Source of the DNA: Microbacterium candidum
GTDB lineage: Bacteria; Actinomycetota; Actinomycetes; Actinomycetales; Microbacteriaceae
DNA: 64,000 bases
Direction of reading: 5' to 3'
Assembly: GCF_030315975.1 (NCBI RefSeq)
Contig: NZ_JASXSZ010000005.1
Coordinates: 202,808-266,807, forward strand
Position numbers and translations under genes: made by a program. A model generated the notes under the pieces. It saw only the letters and a list, made by a program, of their open reading frames with translations, was not told the origin of the DNA and ran no database searches. How positions within the stretch are numbered: position 1 is the stretch's first letter; each line of letters begins with the position of its first letter. Shown here piece by piece: positions 1 through 7,717 of this stretch.

Positions 1-68
1 CGACGCGGAGGCGTCGGCGCCGACACAGCGGCTGGCGCGGTTCTTTGGAGATCGACCACGGTGTCCAT
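1..68 (-). CDS. Possible 5' end of an ABC sugar permease gene (partial)
   Basis: An open frame starts 14 bases beyond the stop of the beta-keto acid cleavage gene and runs off the window edge. It reads M-D-T-V-V-D-L-Q-R-T-A-P-A-A-V-S, then a Pro/Ala/Arg-rich stretch. This resembles the cytoplasmic N-terminal tail of carbohydrate ABC permeases, and a solute-binding protein gene lies two genes upstream on the same strand. No clear ribosome binding site is visible and only about 22 codons are present. The permease assignment is inference from context. Confidence 0.3.
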   Translation of the reverse strand, partial: MDTVVDLQRTAPAAVSAPTPPR

Positions 69-82
69 CTTGTTGCCGACAG

Positions 83-979
83 TCAGCGGGCGACCCTCAC
101 CGGGAGGCCGATGATCTCGCGGGCCTCGTCCGGTGTGGCGACTTCGCGGCCCATGAGTCGGGCGAGCTTGACGACCTCTTCGACGAGTTCCGCGTTGGAC
201 CGGGAGGGAGTGCCGTCCGGCAGGTAGGGGTTGTCCTCCCAGCCGACGCGGACGTGCCCGCCGATGCTCATCGCGAGGGCGAGGATCCGCCACTGCTGCT
301 GCGAGTTCATCACGCTGCAGTTCCAGTTGACGTTGTCGGGAACGTGCTTGGCAAGGTGGAGCAGGGAGTCCGGGGTCGGGGGAGTCCACGCACCGCCCGG
401 CCACCCCAGGAACAGGGTCGCCCAGACGGGGTCCTGCAGGAGGCCCTGTTCGCGGATGTACTCGAGGTTCCAGAACGCGCCGGAGTAGAAGCACTCGATC
501 TCCGGCTTCACGCCGTGCTCCAGCGCGGCGGCCGAGAACGCCTCGAGCTCGGAGCGCGGGTGGATGGCGTACTGCTCGTTGGCGGGGTAAGCCGGGTCTG
601 GCCGGAAGTACTCGTCGTGCACGTTGAACGCGTAGGACATCATGTCCGGTCCCAGCTTCATCAGCTCGATCTTCTCCTCGAGCCGGGCGCTGGCGATGCC
701 GAACTGGATGATCGCGTCGCGCTCGGACCGGATGGCCTCGGTGAGGTCGGACCAGCCTTGGAAGTCGGTGCGCGAGAGCTGGCGACCGTCCTCCTGGATA
801 GTGTCCTCGAGCCGGTGCACGCCGTGGTGGTGGACCAGCGATGCGCCGGCGTCGATTGCGCGAATGTACTCGTCAGCGACTGTCTCGACATCGTCGATCG
901 CCGGCATCCGGTCGAAACCGGGGTAGGACATCGAGCAGTCGACCGTGACGGTGATGATCACCTTGTCGTTCATATTCAT
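83..979 (-). CDS. 3-keto-5-aminohexanoate cleavage (BKACE/DUF849) family enzyme
   Basis: A 298-residue protein of the BKACE family: zinc TIM-barrel enzymes that condense a beta-keto acid with acetyl-CoA and release acetoacetate plus a new acyl-CoA. The metal-binding His pair of the family is visible in VHHHG after the first barrel strand. The late WEDNPYL segment matches the conserved Glu region, and the family's usual length is about 280-310. The start is taken at the first ATG of M-N-M-N-D-K, with weak GAGAAACGG upstream; the ATG six bases later is an alternative. It lies 74 bases after the solute-binding protein gene on the same strand, so it probably acts on a breakdown product of the imported substrate. 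The true keto acid cannot be read from sequence. Confidence 0.85.
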   Translation of the reverse strand: MNMNDKVIITVTVDCSMSYPGFDRMPAIDDVETVADEYIRAIDAGASLVHHHGVHRLEDTIQEDGRQLSRTDFQGWSDLTEAIRSERDAIIQFGIASARLEEKIELMKLGPDMMSYAFNVHDEYFRPDPAYPANEQYAIHPRSELEAFSAAALEHGVKPEIECFYSGAFWNLEYIREQGLLQDPVWATLFLGWPGGAWTPPTPDSLLHLAKHVPDNVNWNCSVMNSQQQWRILALAMSIGGHVRVGWEDNPYLPDGTPSRSNAELVEEVVKLARLMGREVATPDEAREIIGLPVRVAR

Positions 980-1053
980 CCGTTTCTCATTCGGGGGTCT
1001 GGGGTGCTGAACCGCGGTGGGAGGCGCATGGCAGCGCGCCTCCCACCGGGAGA

Positions 1054-2427
1054 TCAGCGCGTGGCCATGTAGTCGGACCAGTTCTTCTGGATGGACTCGT
1101 TGTACGCCTTCGGGGTCAGCTGCCCGCCGAGGAGGAGCTGAGCCTGCGAACCCATGTACTGGAGCATCGTCGGCGTCGGCCAGTCCTCCCAGGTGAACAG
1201 GCCCTTGTCGTCGCTGAGCTTCTTGTACTGCTGCACCATCTGGGTCAGCAGCGGGTCGCTGATCTGTGCGTCCGCGCCGGCCTTCGTGGCAGACGGGCGG
1301 CCCGAGGCGATCTGCGCATCCACGGCCGCGGAGCTCGTGGTGATGAAGTCGAGCAGCTGCCCGGCGCACGCGGGGTTCTTCGACTTGGTCGACATCGTCC
1401 AGGGGAGGCTGTAACCGCCGACGGCCTCGTGCGTTCCGCTGGCACCAGCTGGGAAGAGCATGAACCCCGCGTCGTTGCCGAGCGCCTTCTCGACGTCGCC
1501 GAGCGCCCACGTTCCGGTGATGAAGTACGGGGCCTCGCCTTTGCCGAAACGGGCCGTCGCGTCGCTGAAGCTGGTCGCAAGAGCGTCCTTGTTGAAGTAT
1601 CCGTTCGCCATCCAGTCCTGGAAGTCGGTGGAGCCCTTCAGGTGGCCGGCATCGTCGTAGTTCGATCCCGTGCGGTTGAACACCCACTGGTTGATCTGGG
1701 CGGCGGGGACGTACCAGCCGTTGAACAGCGAGAGGTTGTGCAGCGCCGGCCACTTGTCCGAGTCGCCGAGCATGACCGGCGTCATCCCCGCGGCCTTCGC
1801 CTTGTCGAGCGACGCGATCAGGCCCGCCTTGTCCAAGGTCGTCGGGTCGGTCACACCGAGCTGGTCGAGGAGCCTCTTGTTGTAGAACACGCCGACGTAC
1901 TGGATCGCCTGCGGCAGGCCGACGAGGTTTCCTTCGCCGAGCGTCTTGCCGTCTGCGCTGAACCGGTTCACGACCAGGGCCGAGTCGGGGAATTTGTCGA
2001 ACCAGCCGTAGTGCTGCGCATACGGGTCGAGGTTCGCGATCAGGTGCGCCTTCCACAACGCGCCGTCGATGGACCATCCACTGTTGCCCTGCATGAGGTC
2101 GGGCGGATTGTCTCCGGACATCACGAGCTTGATCGTCGACAGCGAGGACGCGAAGTCCTTCGCCTGCACGTCGACCTTGACGTTGGGGTGCTGCTTCTCG
2201 AATTCCTGGGTCAGATTCTTGAAGTTGGTGCCGATGACGTCGCCCGCCTCTGACAGGCCGACGTTCAGTGTCACGTTGTGGCCGACGTCACACCCCTTGG
2301 CAATGGCTGCCGCGTCAGGAGTGCCGGCGGGTGCACTCGACGTGGGTGAGGAGCATGCAGTGGCGACGGCGGCGACCCCGGCCACTACCCCGACAGCTGC
2401 CATGAGCCGATTTCGCTTGTTCATCAT
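1054..2427 (-). CDS. ABC transporter extracellular solute-binding lipoprotein (sugar-type)
   Basis: A 457-residue family 1 (carbohydrate-type) solute-binding protein. The N-terminus is a lipoprotein signal: MMNKRNR, a hydrophobic Ala/Val stretch and a lipobox ending ATAC-S, so the mature protein should be lipid-anchored on the outer face of the membrane and pass its ligand to an ABC permease. Aromatic-rich segments such as GNSGWSIDGALW and ITGTWALGDVEKAL are typical of sugar binders. The start is the first ATG of MM, with GGAG six bases upstream; a longer in-frame start would bury the signal peptide. No permease is complete in the window, but one may begin at base 68. A 22-bp palindrome sits 33 bases upstream. 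Confidence 0.88.
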   Translation of the reverse strand: MMNKRNRLMAAVGVVAGVAAVATACSSPTSSAPAGTPDAAAIAKGCDVGHNVTLNVGLSEAGDVIGTNFKNLTQEFEKQHPNVKVDVQAKDFASSLSTIKLVMSGDNPPDLMQGNSGWSIDGALWKAHLIANLDPYAQHYGWFDKFPDSALVVNRFSADGKTLGEGNLVGLPQAIQYVGVFYNKRLLDQLGVTDPTTLDKAGLIASLDKAKAAGMTPVMLGDSDKWPALHNLSLFNGWYVPAAQINQWVFNRTGSNYDDAGHLKGSTDFQDWMANGYFNKDALATSFSDATARFGKGEAPYFITGTWALGDVEKALGNDAGFMLFPAGASGTHEAVGGYSLPWTMSTKSKNPACAGQLLDFITTSSAAVDAQIASGRPSATKAGADAQISDPLLTQMVQQYKKLSDDKGLFTWEDWPTPTMLQYMGSQAQLLLGGQLTPKAYNESIQKNWSDYMATR

Positions 2428-2459
2428 GAAACTCCAGATCGCTACTTTGCGATGTTGCG

Positions 2460-2481
2460 TCTGACGCACCAGTGCGTCAGA
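2460..2481. promoter_or_regulatory. Perfect 22-bp palindrome upstream of the solute-binding protein gene
   Basis: The half-site TCTGACGCAC and its exact complement GTGCGTCAGA flank a central CA. It lies in the divergent 218-bp region, 33 bases upstream of the solute-binding protein start, in promoter position. It is probably a dimeric repressor operator. The same TGACGC half-site recurs at 61026-61041. Confidence 0.6.
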
Positions 2482-2586
2482 TCAACGGGAACAAGGTTGA
2501 AGCTAGAACACTCTCGCGCGGCATGTCAACAGGCGAATACGGCGATCCGATGGTCTGAACGGATCGTTATCGGCGCGAAATCAGCT

Positions 2587-2603
2587 GTTGCGAACCACGC
2601 AAC
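2587..2603. promoter_or_regulatory. Candidate IclR operator over the dehydrogenase promoter
   Basis: GTTGCG and CGCAAC form an inverted repeat around AACCA. A TATCAT hexamer at 2610-2615 is a plausible -10 box, so the palindrome would cover the -35 to -10 spacer of the dehydrogenase-isomerase-iclR operon. Short GC-rich palindromes with a 5-base centre are common IclR-family targets, and the operon's last gene is an IclR protein. The assignment is inferred. Confidence 0.45.
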
Positions 2604-2645
2604 TTCACGTATCATCTGAGCACAACTACTCCCCCAGGAGGCCCG

Positions 2646-3695
2646 ATGGGCGACGAAGCCCCCACGATGCGTGCCGCACAGCTGACGACGATTCCCGCAG
2701 CCGGCCTCGACCTGTCCACGGTCGCGCCCCCGATGATCACCCGTGATGACGACGTCCTTATCGCGGTGTCCGCCTGCGGCGTCTGCGGCACCGATCTGCA
2801 CATCCTGGACGGACAGGCCTATCGCCCGCAGCTCCCGTTCACGCTGGGGCACGAGCCAGTCGGTGTCGTTGTCGCGGCAGGATCCGCAGCTGCCGAATGG
2901 ATCGGCCGACGCGTCACGATGACACTCTTCACGGGCGACGGCGCCTGCGAGCTCTGCGAGGCCGGCGACGAACGCCTGTGTCGGCACCTGCGCTCGATCA
3001 CCGGCGTGCTCGGCGCTCCGGGCGCTTACGCCGGCATCGTCCGCGTCCATGCGGCGCAACTGGTGCCGGTGCCGGACGCCCTGGCAGACGCCGAGGTCGC
3101 CTCGCTGGTGGACAGTGGTGCGACGGCTGCGAACAGCGTCCGCCAAGCGCTCGTGCGGGCGCCCGACCGGGTCCTCGTCCTCGGCGGCGGACCCATCGGG
3201 CACCTGAGTGCCGAGATGCTGCGCGAGGCCGGGGTCGTGACCGAAGTAGTCGAGCCGAACCCCCAGCGCGCCGGTGCCCTCGCCCAACTCGGCCACCGCG
3301 TTGTTCCCAGCATCGACGAGGCGTTGCCCGAGCCGGCGGTCATCATCGACTGCACCGGGGTGGCGACTGCATTCCAGCAGGGCATCAACGCGCTCGCGCC
3401 CCGCGGGCTCTATCTGCTTGCCGGCTACGCGACGGTGCCGGACTTCGATTTCGGCGCCGTCTCGCGCAATGAAGCAACCTTGCAGGGGATCCGATCCGGG
3501 AGCCGCGCGGACCTCGAGCACATTCTCGACCTCGCCGCATCCCGCGCGATCCGTCTTCCCGAGATCCACCAGTGGCCGCTCGAGCAGATCAACGACGCCT
3601 TCACGGCGTTGCGAGCAGGGCGAGTCACCGGCAAAGCCATCATCAGCATCACCGCCACCAACGTCGAGGCGGGCGCGGAAGGACCCAACACATGA
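2646..3695 (+). CDS. Zinc-dependent alcohol/sugar dehydrogenase (MDR family)
   Basis: A 349-residue medium-chain dehydrogenase/reductase, probably oxidising a sugar alcohol or sugar acid with NAD(P). The catalytic-zinc motif CGVCGTD and the GHEPVGVV helix are present. The structural-zinc lobe reads CELCEAGDERLC, which gives three of the usual four cysteines; the first is replaced. The Rossmann nucleotide-binding motif is VLGGGPIGHLSAE. AGGAGG ends four bases before the ATG. The stop overlaps the next start as ATGA, so it is co-translated with the isomerase and co-regulated with the IclR gene. The nearest functional guess is a threonine- or polyol-dehydrogenase-like enzyme; the substrate is unknown. 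Confidence 0.88.
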   Translation: MGDEAPTMRAAQLTTIPAAGLDLSTVAPPMITRDDDVLIAVSACGVCGTDLHILDGQAYRPQLPFTLGHEPVGVVVAAGSAAAEWIGRRVTMTLFTGDGACELCEAGDERLCRHLRSITGVLGAPGAYAGIVRVHAAQLVPVPDALADAEVASLVDSGATAANSVRQALVRAPDRVLVLGGGPIGHLSAEMLREAGVVTEVVEPNPQRAGALAQLGHRVVPSIDEALPEPAVIIDCTGVATAFQQGINALAPRGLYLLAGYATVPDFDFGAVSRNEATLQGIRSGSRADLEHILDLAASRAIRLPEIHQWPLEQINDAFTALRAGRVTGKAIISITATNVEAGAEGPNT

Positions 3696-4531
3696 TCGTC
3701 GCCGTAGACATCGGACCCGTCATCGATCGCCCCCTCGGCGACGCTCTGGCACTCGCAGCCGAGACCGGGTACACCGCGGTCGAACTCGGCAACAGAGATG
3801 ATGTCATCCCCGCGTTCGGCCCTCTGGTCGCATCCCCCGGTGAACTGGCCGACGCGCGCCGGGTCGCCGCCGCCACCGCTGAGATCGCCGCTGTCGCGGT
3901 CATCCAGGACTGGGCGGCAACCGACGAGGACGTCCGCAGGAACGCAGTCGAATGGTGGATCGACGGGATACACGCCGCAGCGAGGCTCGGGGTGAGCCGA
4001 CTGAACTCCGAGCTCGTCGGCTCGCCTCAAGCCCCGATCGAATGTCGGGCGGCGTTCCTCCGCTCGATCGAACAGATCCTGCCCGTCCTCGAGCGCGAAG
4101 ATATGGAACTCAGCATCGAACCACACCCGGGCGACTTCATAGAGACGACGACCGGCGCTCTCGAACTCTTCGAGGAAATCGGATCCGGCCGGATCCGCTA
4201 CCTCCACTGCTTCGCCCACTTCGGATACCTCGGCGGGACGACCGCCGAGCAGATCCATGCCGCGGCCGGCCGGTTCGACCACATCCATCTCGCAGACACA
4301 TTCCGTCCCGAGCGATCCATCGTCAACCCACGTGGCCTGGACTACCGTGTCCATCAGCATTTCGATATCGGTGCAGGGGAGATCGATTGGACGGAAGCGG
4401 CGGGTGCCCTCCGCATCGCGGGTTTCGACGGGCTCGCATCCGTGCAGGTCTTCGGATGGAACGAACGGGTCCACGAGTCGTTCCGGCGAAACCGTTCAGT
4501 CGTCGCCGGGATGTTCCCGGGTCTCGGGTGA
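3692..4531 (+). CDS. Sugar phosphate isomerase/epimerase (AP-endonuclease-2 TIM barrel)
   Basis: A 279-residue protein of the xylose isomerase-like TIM-barrel family. Metal ligands typical of the fold appear as Glu and His residues in SIEPHPGDF, YLHCFAHFGY and DHIHLADTF. Family members isomerise or epimerise keto sugars, inosose or hydroxypyruvate, or dehydrate them. The start ATG overlaps the preceding dehydrogenase stop (ATGA), and the stop lies in the ribosome binding site of the IclR gene, so the three form one transcript. Together with the cleavage enzyme on the other strand it probably processes one imported carbohydrate. Confidence 0.83.
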   Translation: MIVAVDIGPVIDRPLGDALALAAETGYTAVELGNRDDVIPAFGPLVASPGELADARRVAAATAEIAAVAVIQDWAATDEDVRRNAVEWWIDGIHAAARLGVSRLNSELVGSPQAPIECRAAFLRSIEQILPVLEREDMELSIEPHPGDFIETTTGALELFEEIGSGRIRYLHCFAHFGYLGGTTAEQIHAAAGRFDHIHLADTFRPERSIVNPRGLDYRVHQHFDIGAGEIDWTEAAGALRIAGFDGLASVQVFGWNERVHESFRRNRSVVAGMFPGLG

Positions 4532-4546
4532 GGAGGAGGACGTGTG

Positions 4547-5317
4547 ATGAGCATTGAGCAGTCTGATGTCCCCATGCCGGCCGGCACACGCGTCCCGGAG
4601 ACACTCATCGGGCGCATCATGAAGACGTACGAGCTCCTGGCTGTGCGGCCGTACACCGCTGCCGAACTTGCGCGAGAACTCGACATCAATCGCAGCACAT
4701 CGCTCCGGCTGCTCTCCGAGATGATCACGACCGGCTATGTCGCCCGCGACCCCGACACCAAGCGCTACGCGACGGTGCCCTCCAGGTTCCTCAATCTGGT
4801 CGCGCAGCAAGACCCGGGCTCGGACTGGAGCCAGATGATCGACCCGATCCTCGCCCAGATCCGCGACGAGACCGGCGACTCGACGATGCTCGGCGTCCCC
4901 GCCGGCACCATGATGATCTACCTGGCCTACTTCCCGACGTTCCACGTGCTCGGCGTATCCGAGCGGCTCGGCGCGACGCGCCCCATGCACTGCTCGGGAC
5001 TCGGCAAGGCGTACCTCTCCGCACTTCCGGCCGATGCGTTCGAAGAGCTCCTGGGTCGGCTCACATTCGAAGGAGGGAGCGCCCACGCGCTGAAGGATGC
5101 GACCGCATTGCGCGCCGACGTGGAGGCCGCTCGCGCAAACGGATACGCGTTCGACCTCGAGGAGACCTACGAGGGCGTGCACTGCGTCGCAGTTCCCCTG
5201 CGACTCGGCGGCAACCTCATGGGCGCCGTCGGCATCTCCAGCCCGGCCACGCGCCTCGCGATCCCCAGAATGCGAGAACTCGGGGGATTCCTGAGCCACC
5301 GTCTGGGCCGGCTCTAG
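4547..5317 (+). CDS. IclR family transcriptional regulator
   Basis: A 256-residue regulator with an N-terminal winged helix (about residues 20-85: TYELLAVRPYTAAELARELD, then the recognition helix INRSTSLRLLSEM) and a C-terminal IclR effector domain (about 95-255), recognisable by GLGKAYLSALP and the late CVAVPLR segment. The start is taken at ATG 4547, with AGGAGGAGGA 6-8 bases upstream; an adjacent GTG at 4544 is the alternative. It is the last gene of the dehydrogenase-isomerase operon and probably controls both divergent arms according to an intermediate of the pathway. Confidence 0.9.
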   Translation: MSIEQSDVPMPAGTRVPETLIGRIMKTYELLAVRPYTAAELARELDINRSTSLRLLSEMITTGYVARDPDTKRYATVPSRFLNLVAQQDPGSDWSQMIDPILAQIRDETGDSTMLGVPAGTMMIYLAYFPTFHVLGVSERLGATRPMHCSGLGKAYLSALPADAFEELLGRLTFEGGSAHALKDATALRADVEAARANGYAFDLEETYEGVHCVAVPLRLGGNLMGAVGISSPATRLAIPRMRELGGFLSHRLGRL

Positions 5318-5344
5318 TCGCAAGCCGACCGACGCGGAGGGCCG

Positions 5345-5755
5345 ATGACCGACGAGCGTGACGAGGGGCCGTTCTTCCACGGCACCAAGGCCGACCTGGG
5401 TGTCGGCGACCTGCTGACCGCAGGGTTCCGGTCGAATTATCGGCCCGAGGTCGTCATGAACCACATCTACTTCACGGCGCTGCGCGACGGGGCGGGGATG
5501 GCCGCGGAGCTCGCGGCCGGCGATGCGGAGCCGAGGGTGTACGAGGTGGAGCCGACGGGGGAGTTCGAGAACGACCCCAACGTGACGGACAAGAAGTTCC
5601 CCGGCAACCCCACCCGCTCGTACCGGAGCACCGAGCCGCTGCGGATCGTCCGCGAAGTGCTCGACTGGACGCGTCTGTCGCCCGAGGCGCTTCAGGATTG
5701 GCGCGCGAAGCTGGCCGCGCTCGACGCGGGCGGGCGCGGCGAGATCATCAACTGA
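5345..5755 (+). CDS. arr: Rifamycin ADP-ribosyltransferase (Arr)
   Basis: A 136-residue Arr protein, the usual length. Arr transfers ADP-ribose from NAD+ to the C23 hydroxyl of rifamycins and so inactivates them in the cytoplasm. The fold signature is clear: HGTKADL near the N-terminus, NHIYFTAL in the middle, then VYEVEPTGEFENDPN and the FPGNPTRSYRS motif. GGAGGG sits just upstream of the ATG. The gene stands 27 bases after the IclR gene, and I see no rifamycin-associated element before it, so expression may be constitutive or by read-through. A second rifamycin-defence gene (helR) lies at 15572-17746. Confidence 0.95.
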   Translation: MTDERDEGPFFHGTKADLGVGDLLTAGFRSNYRPEVVMNHIYFTALRDGAGMAAELAAGDAEPRVYEVEPTGEFENDPNVTDKKFPGNPTRSYRSTEPLRIVREVLDWTRLSPEALQDWRAKLAALDAGGRGEIIN

Positions 5756-5763
5756 TCCGGCGC

Positions 5764-5967
5764 CTACCTCCGCGGCGAGGGGGCGGCGTGCTCGTCCATG
5801 GCAGGCGTGCGTCGCGTAGTCATCGTCTCCCACATCGATTCCAGGACGAGGAACACGACCCAGACGAGGACGAACACGGCGCCCACCGCCCACACGGTCC
5901 ACGCAGCCCTGACACGACTGCGCGCCTCTGCCACGCGATCCCAGGCGTCCAGAACAGAAAAGACCAT
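5764..5967 (-). CDS. Small single-pass membrane protein, unknown
   Basis: A 67-residue protein with one strong transmembrane helix (about residues 22-43, WTVWAVGAVFVLVWVVFLVL) between a charged N-terminal helix and a polar C-terminal tail. The coding assignment rests on this pattern and on a TAGCAT hexamer exactly six bases before the ATG, the leaderless promoter arrangement seen at many genes here. It is convergent with arr, with only 8 bases between them. Function not recognised. Confidence 0.6.
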   Translation of the reverse strand: MVFSVLDAWDRVAEARSRVRAAWTVWAVGAVFVLVWVVFLVLESMWETMTTRRTPAMDEHAAPSPRR

Positions 5968-6050
5968 GCAGGCATGCTAGTTGCTCACGTCGCCTCGGAG
6001 GCGCCGATCCCCGAGGTCGGATCGTCGAACCTCAGGATTCCCTCAAGGAT

Positions 6051-6082
6051 GATCCTTGTCCCCCAAATGGGGGACAAGGATC
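6051..6082. repeat. Perfect 32-bp palindrome
   Basis: Arms of 14 bases (GATCCTTGTCCCCC and its exact complement) flank AAAT, whose ends can also pair, so the whole 32 bp is almost fully self-complementary. It lies in the 261-bp gap between corA and the small membrane protein, both on the minus strand. There is no T-tract on either side, so either a dimer-binding operator or a strong RNA hairpin is possible. Confidence 0.7.
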
Positions 6083-6132
6083 GGTTACAGTGATCAGGAC
6101 GCAACGCTCTGGGGGCGGAGCGTCGAAGGCAC

Positions 6133-6168
6133 CGGACCCGGTGTGCACCTGGGGAGCACACCGGTCCG
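6133..6168. terminator. Bulged hairpin downstream of corA
   Basis: A 12-13 bp stem (GGACCCGGTGTGC pairing with GCACACCGGTCC, one bulged C) closes on a 9-base loop about 60 bases past the corA stop. It may end corA transcription although no U-run follows. A smaller stem (ACGCTC/GAGCGT) lies next to it around 6100-6120, so the gap is rich in secondary structure. Confidence 0.45.
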
Positions 6169-6228
6169 TGCCTAACAATCGCTGTCGAGGTCCGCACGGG
6201 CTGAGCGATGCCGCGAGTTTCCGCGCTT

Positions 6229-7191
6229 TCACGCGTCGTTTCCCGTCCAGCCCTTGCGGCGGAAGAACAGCCACATCGAGCCCGCGGCGACGGCCATCGT
6301 CCCGATTCCGAGCGCGAAGAACGCCCACGGACCGACCAGGATGTTGGCGATCTCCCACGTGAAGTTCATGCCGAAGAAGCCGGTGAGAAAGCTCAAGGGC
6401 AGGAAGATCGACGCGATGATCGCGAGCTGCTTCGACGTCTCGCCCTGCCTGTTCGCGACTGTCGACAGGTAGAGGTCCGTGCATCCGGCCACCATCTCGT
6501 GGTACGAGTCGAGTTCGTCCGTGATGCGGATCAGGTGGTCGTAGACATCCCGGAAGTAGTCGTGGCTGTCGGACTCGAGACCGGCGAGATCCGCGATCAC
6601 CTCGATCTCGCGCGCGAAGACGTCGCGCATCGGCACCACGGCCTTGCGAAGGACGAGCAGCAGGCGCTTGAGGCGGAAGGTCTCTGCGAGCTCCCGGCGC
6701 CCGGCGCCCGAAACGATGGCGTCCTCGAGATCGTTGATCTCCTCATCGAGGTCGGCGAGGATCGGGAAGAAGCTGTCCACGATCACGTCGACGATCTTGT
6801 ACACGTGGTACTGCTCGCTGCGCTTGGTCGTGTGATGCTCGAACAGCGTCCGCAGCGTCTGCAACTCGGGGAACGGGTTGCGGTGCAGCGTGACGATGAA
6901 GTCGCCGCTGAGGTGGCAGTGGATCTCCTCCAGCGGATGCGGATTCTCGTCCTCGGGCCTCGAGGCGACGCCGCCCTCGAGCACCAGGAGCGCCGTGTCC
7001 CCGTAGGCGTCGAGTTTGGGACGCTGCCCGAACTTGACGCTGTCCTCGATGGCGAGCGGATGCAGGTCGAGAAGCGTGCCGAGGTGCTTGATCTGCTCGG
7101 CGGTCAGCCCGGTGGCATCCAGCCAGAAGAACTCGTGGGTCTCACGGAGCTGGGCGATGAGGGCGTCGTCGAAGGTGTCGAGGATGCGCAT
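6229..7191 (-). CDS. corA: Magnesium/cobalt transport protein CorA
   Basis: A 320-residue CorA channel for Mg2+ (and Co2+) uptake, pentameric in the inner membrane. The N-terminal two thirds form the cytoplasmic alpha/beta funnel with the long stalk helix. Two C-terminal membrane helices follow (about residues 258-280 and 292-313), and the signature GMN stands at the end of the first (FFGMNFTWE). Length and topology are typical. The rhodanese gene lies just upstream on the same strand with a short gap, so they may be cotranscribed. A second candidate Mg2+ importer is at 37224-38864. Confidence 0.95.
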   Translation of the reverse strand: MRILDTFDDALIAQLRETHEFFWLDATGLTAEQIKHLGTLLDLHPLAIEDSVKFGQRPKLDAYGDTALLVLEGGVASRPEDENPHPLEEIHCHLSGDFIVTLHRNPFPELQTLRTLFEHHTTKRSEQYHVYKIVDVIVDSFFPILADLDEEINDLEDAIVSGAGRRELAETFRLKRLLLVLRKAVVPMRDVFAREIEVIADLAGLESDSHDYFRDVYDHLIRITDELDSYHEMVAGCTDLYLSTVANRQGETSKQLAIIASIFLPLSFLTGFFGMNFTWEIANILVGPWAFFALGIGTMAVAAGSMWLFFRRKGWTGNDA

Positions 7192-7209
7192 GGCTGCGGC
7201 TCCGAGCGG

Positions 7210-7629
7210 TCAGGCGACGGGCGCCGTCAGGGGGTCGGCGGCGCGCCGGGTGCGCCCCTCGTCGGTGACGACGGCAAGCCCCTCGCGCGCCCAGTACTCG
7301 AACCCGCCGATCAGCTCCTTGACGTTGGTGTAGCCGAGAGAGGTGAGGATCAGGGCGCCGCGCGTGCTGCCGTTGCAGCCGGGACCCCAGCAGTAGACGA
7401 CGATCTCGCGGTCGAGCCCCGGAGCCACCTCGGCGATGCGCGCCGCCAGCTCGCTGTTCGGGATGTGCACGGCATCCGGGATCCGTCCCTGCCGCCACGA
7501 TGCCTCGCTGCGCGTGTCCACGACGAGCGGCGGGTTCCCGGAGGCACGCGCTGCCGCGAGGTCGGACGGGTCGGTCTCATACGCGAGCTTCGCGGCGAAG
7601 AAGTCGGCCGCGGACAGGGTCGTCTGCAT
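7210..7629 (-). CDS. Rhodanese-like sulfurtransferase domain protein
   Basis: A 139-residue single-domain rhodanese. The substrate loop VDTRSEASWRQGRIPDAVHIPN and the active-site loop YCWGPGCNGST are present; the likely catalytic Cys is the first of the loop (CWGPGC), which carries a second Cys five residues on. Such proteins carry persulfide sulfur for cytosolic sulfur transfer or detoxification. The start is taken at the ATG of MQTTLSAADFF; the ribosome site is weak, so a different start is possible. It sits 18 bases upstream of corA. Confidence 0.82.
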   Translation of the reverse strand: MQTTLSAADFFAAKLAYETDPSDLAAARASGNPPLVVDTRSEASWRQGRIPDAVHIPNSELAARIAEVAPGLDREIVVYCWGPGCNGSTRGALILTSLGYTNVKELIGGFEYWAREGLAVVTDEGRTRRAADPLTAPVA

Positions 7630-7717
7630 GCGTACATCAAAGCAGGCGCGCGGCGGCTCGACTGTCGGCTCCCGCGCGCGGAATAGACTCGATGGGACGG
7701 CATCGAGGGGATCGGAC

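Noticed and set aside
980-2077. Reading of the keto acid cleavage gene extended upstream to a 664-residue protein
   Set aside because: The extension is Arg/Pro-rich shadow sequence overlapping the solute-binding protein gene in another frame; the real start is near 979.
5318-5344. Rifamycin-associated element before arr
   Set aside because: The 27-base gap after the IclR gene contains no CTTGCGGCAAG-like palindrome.
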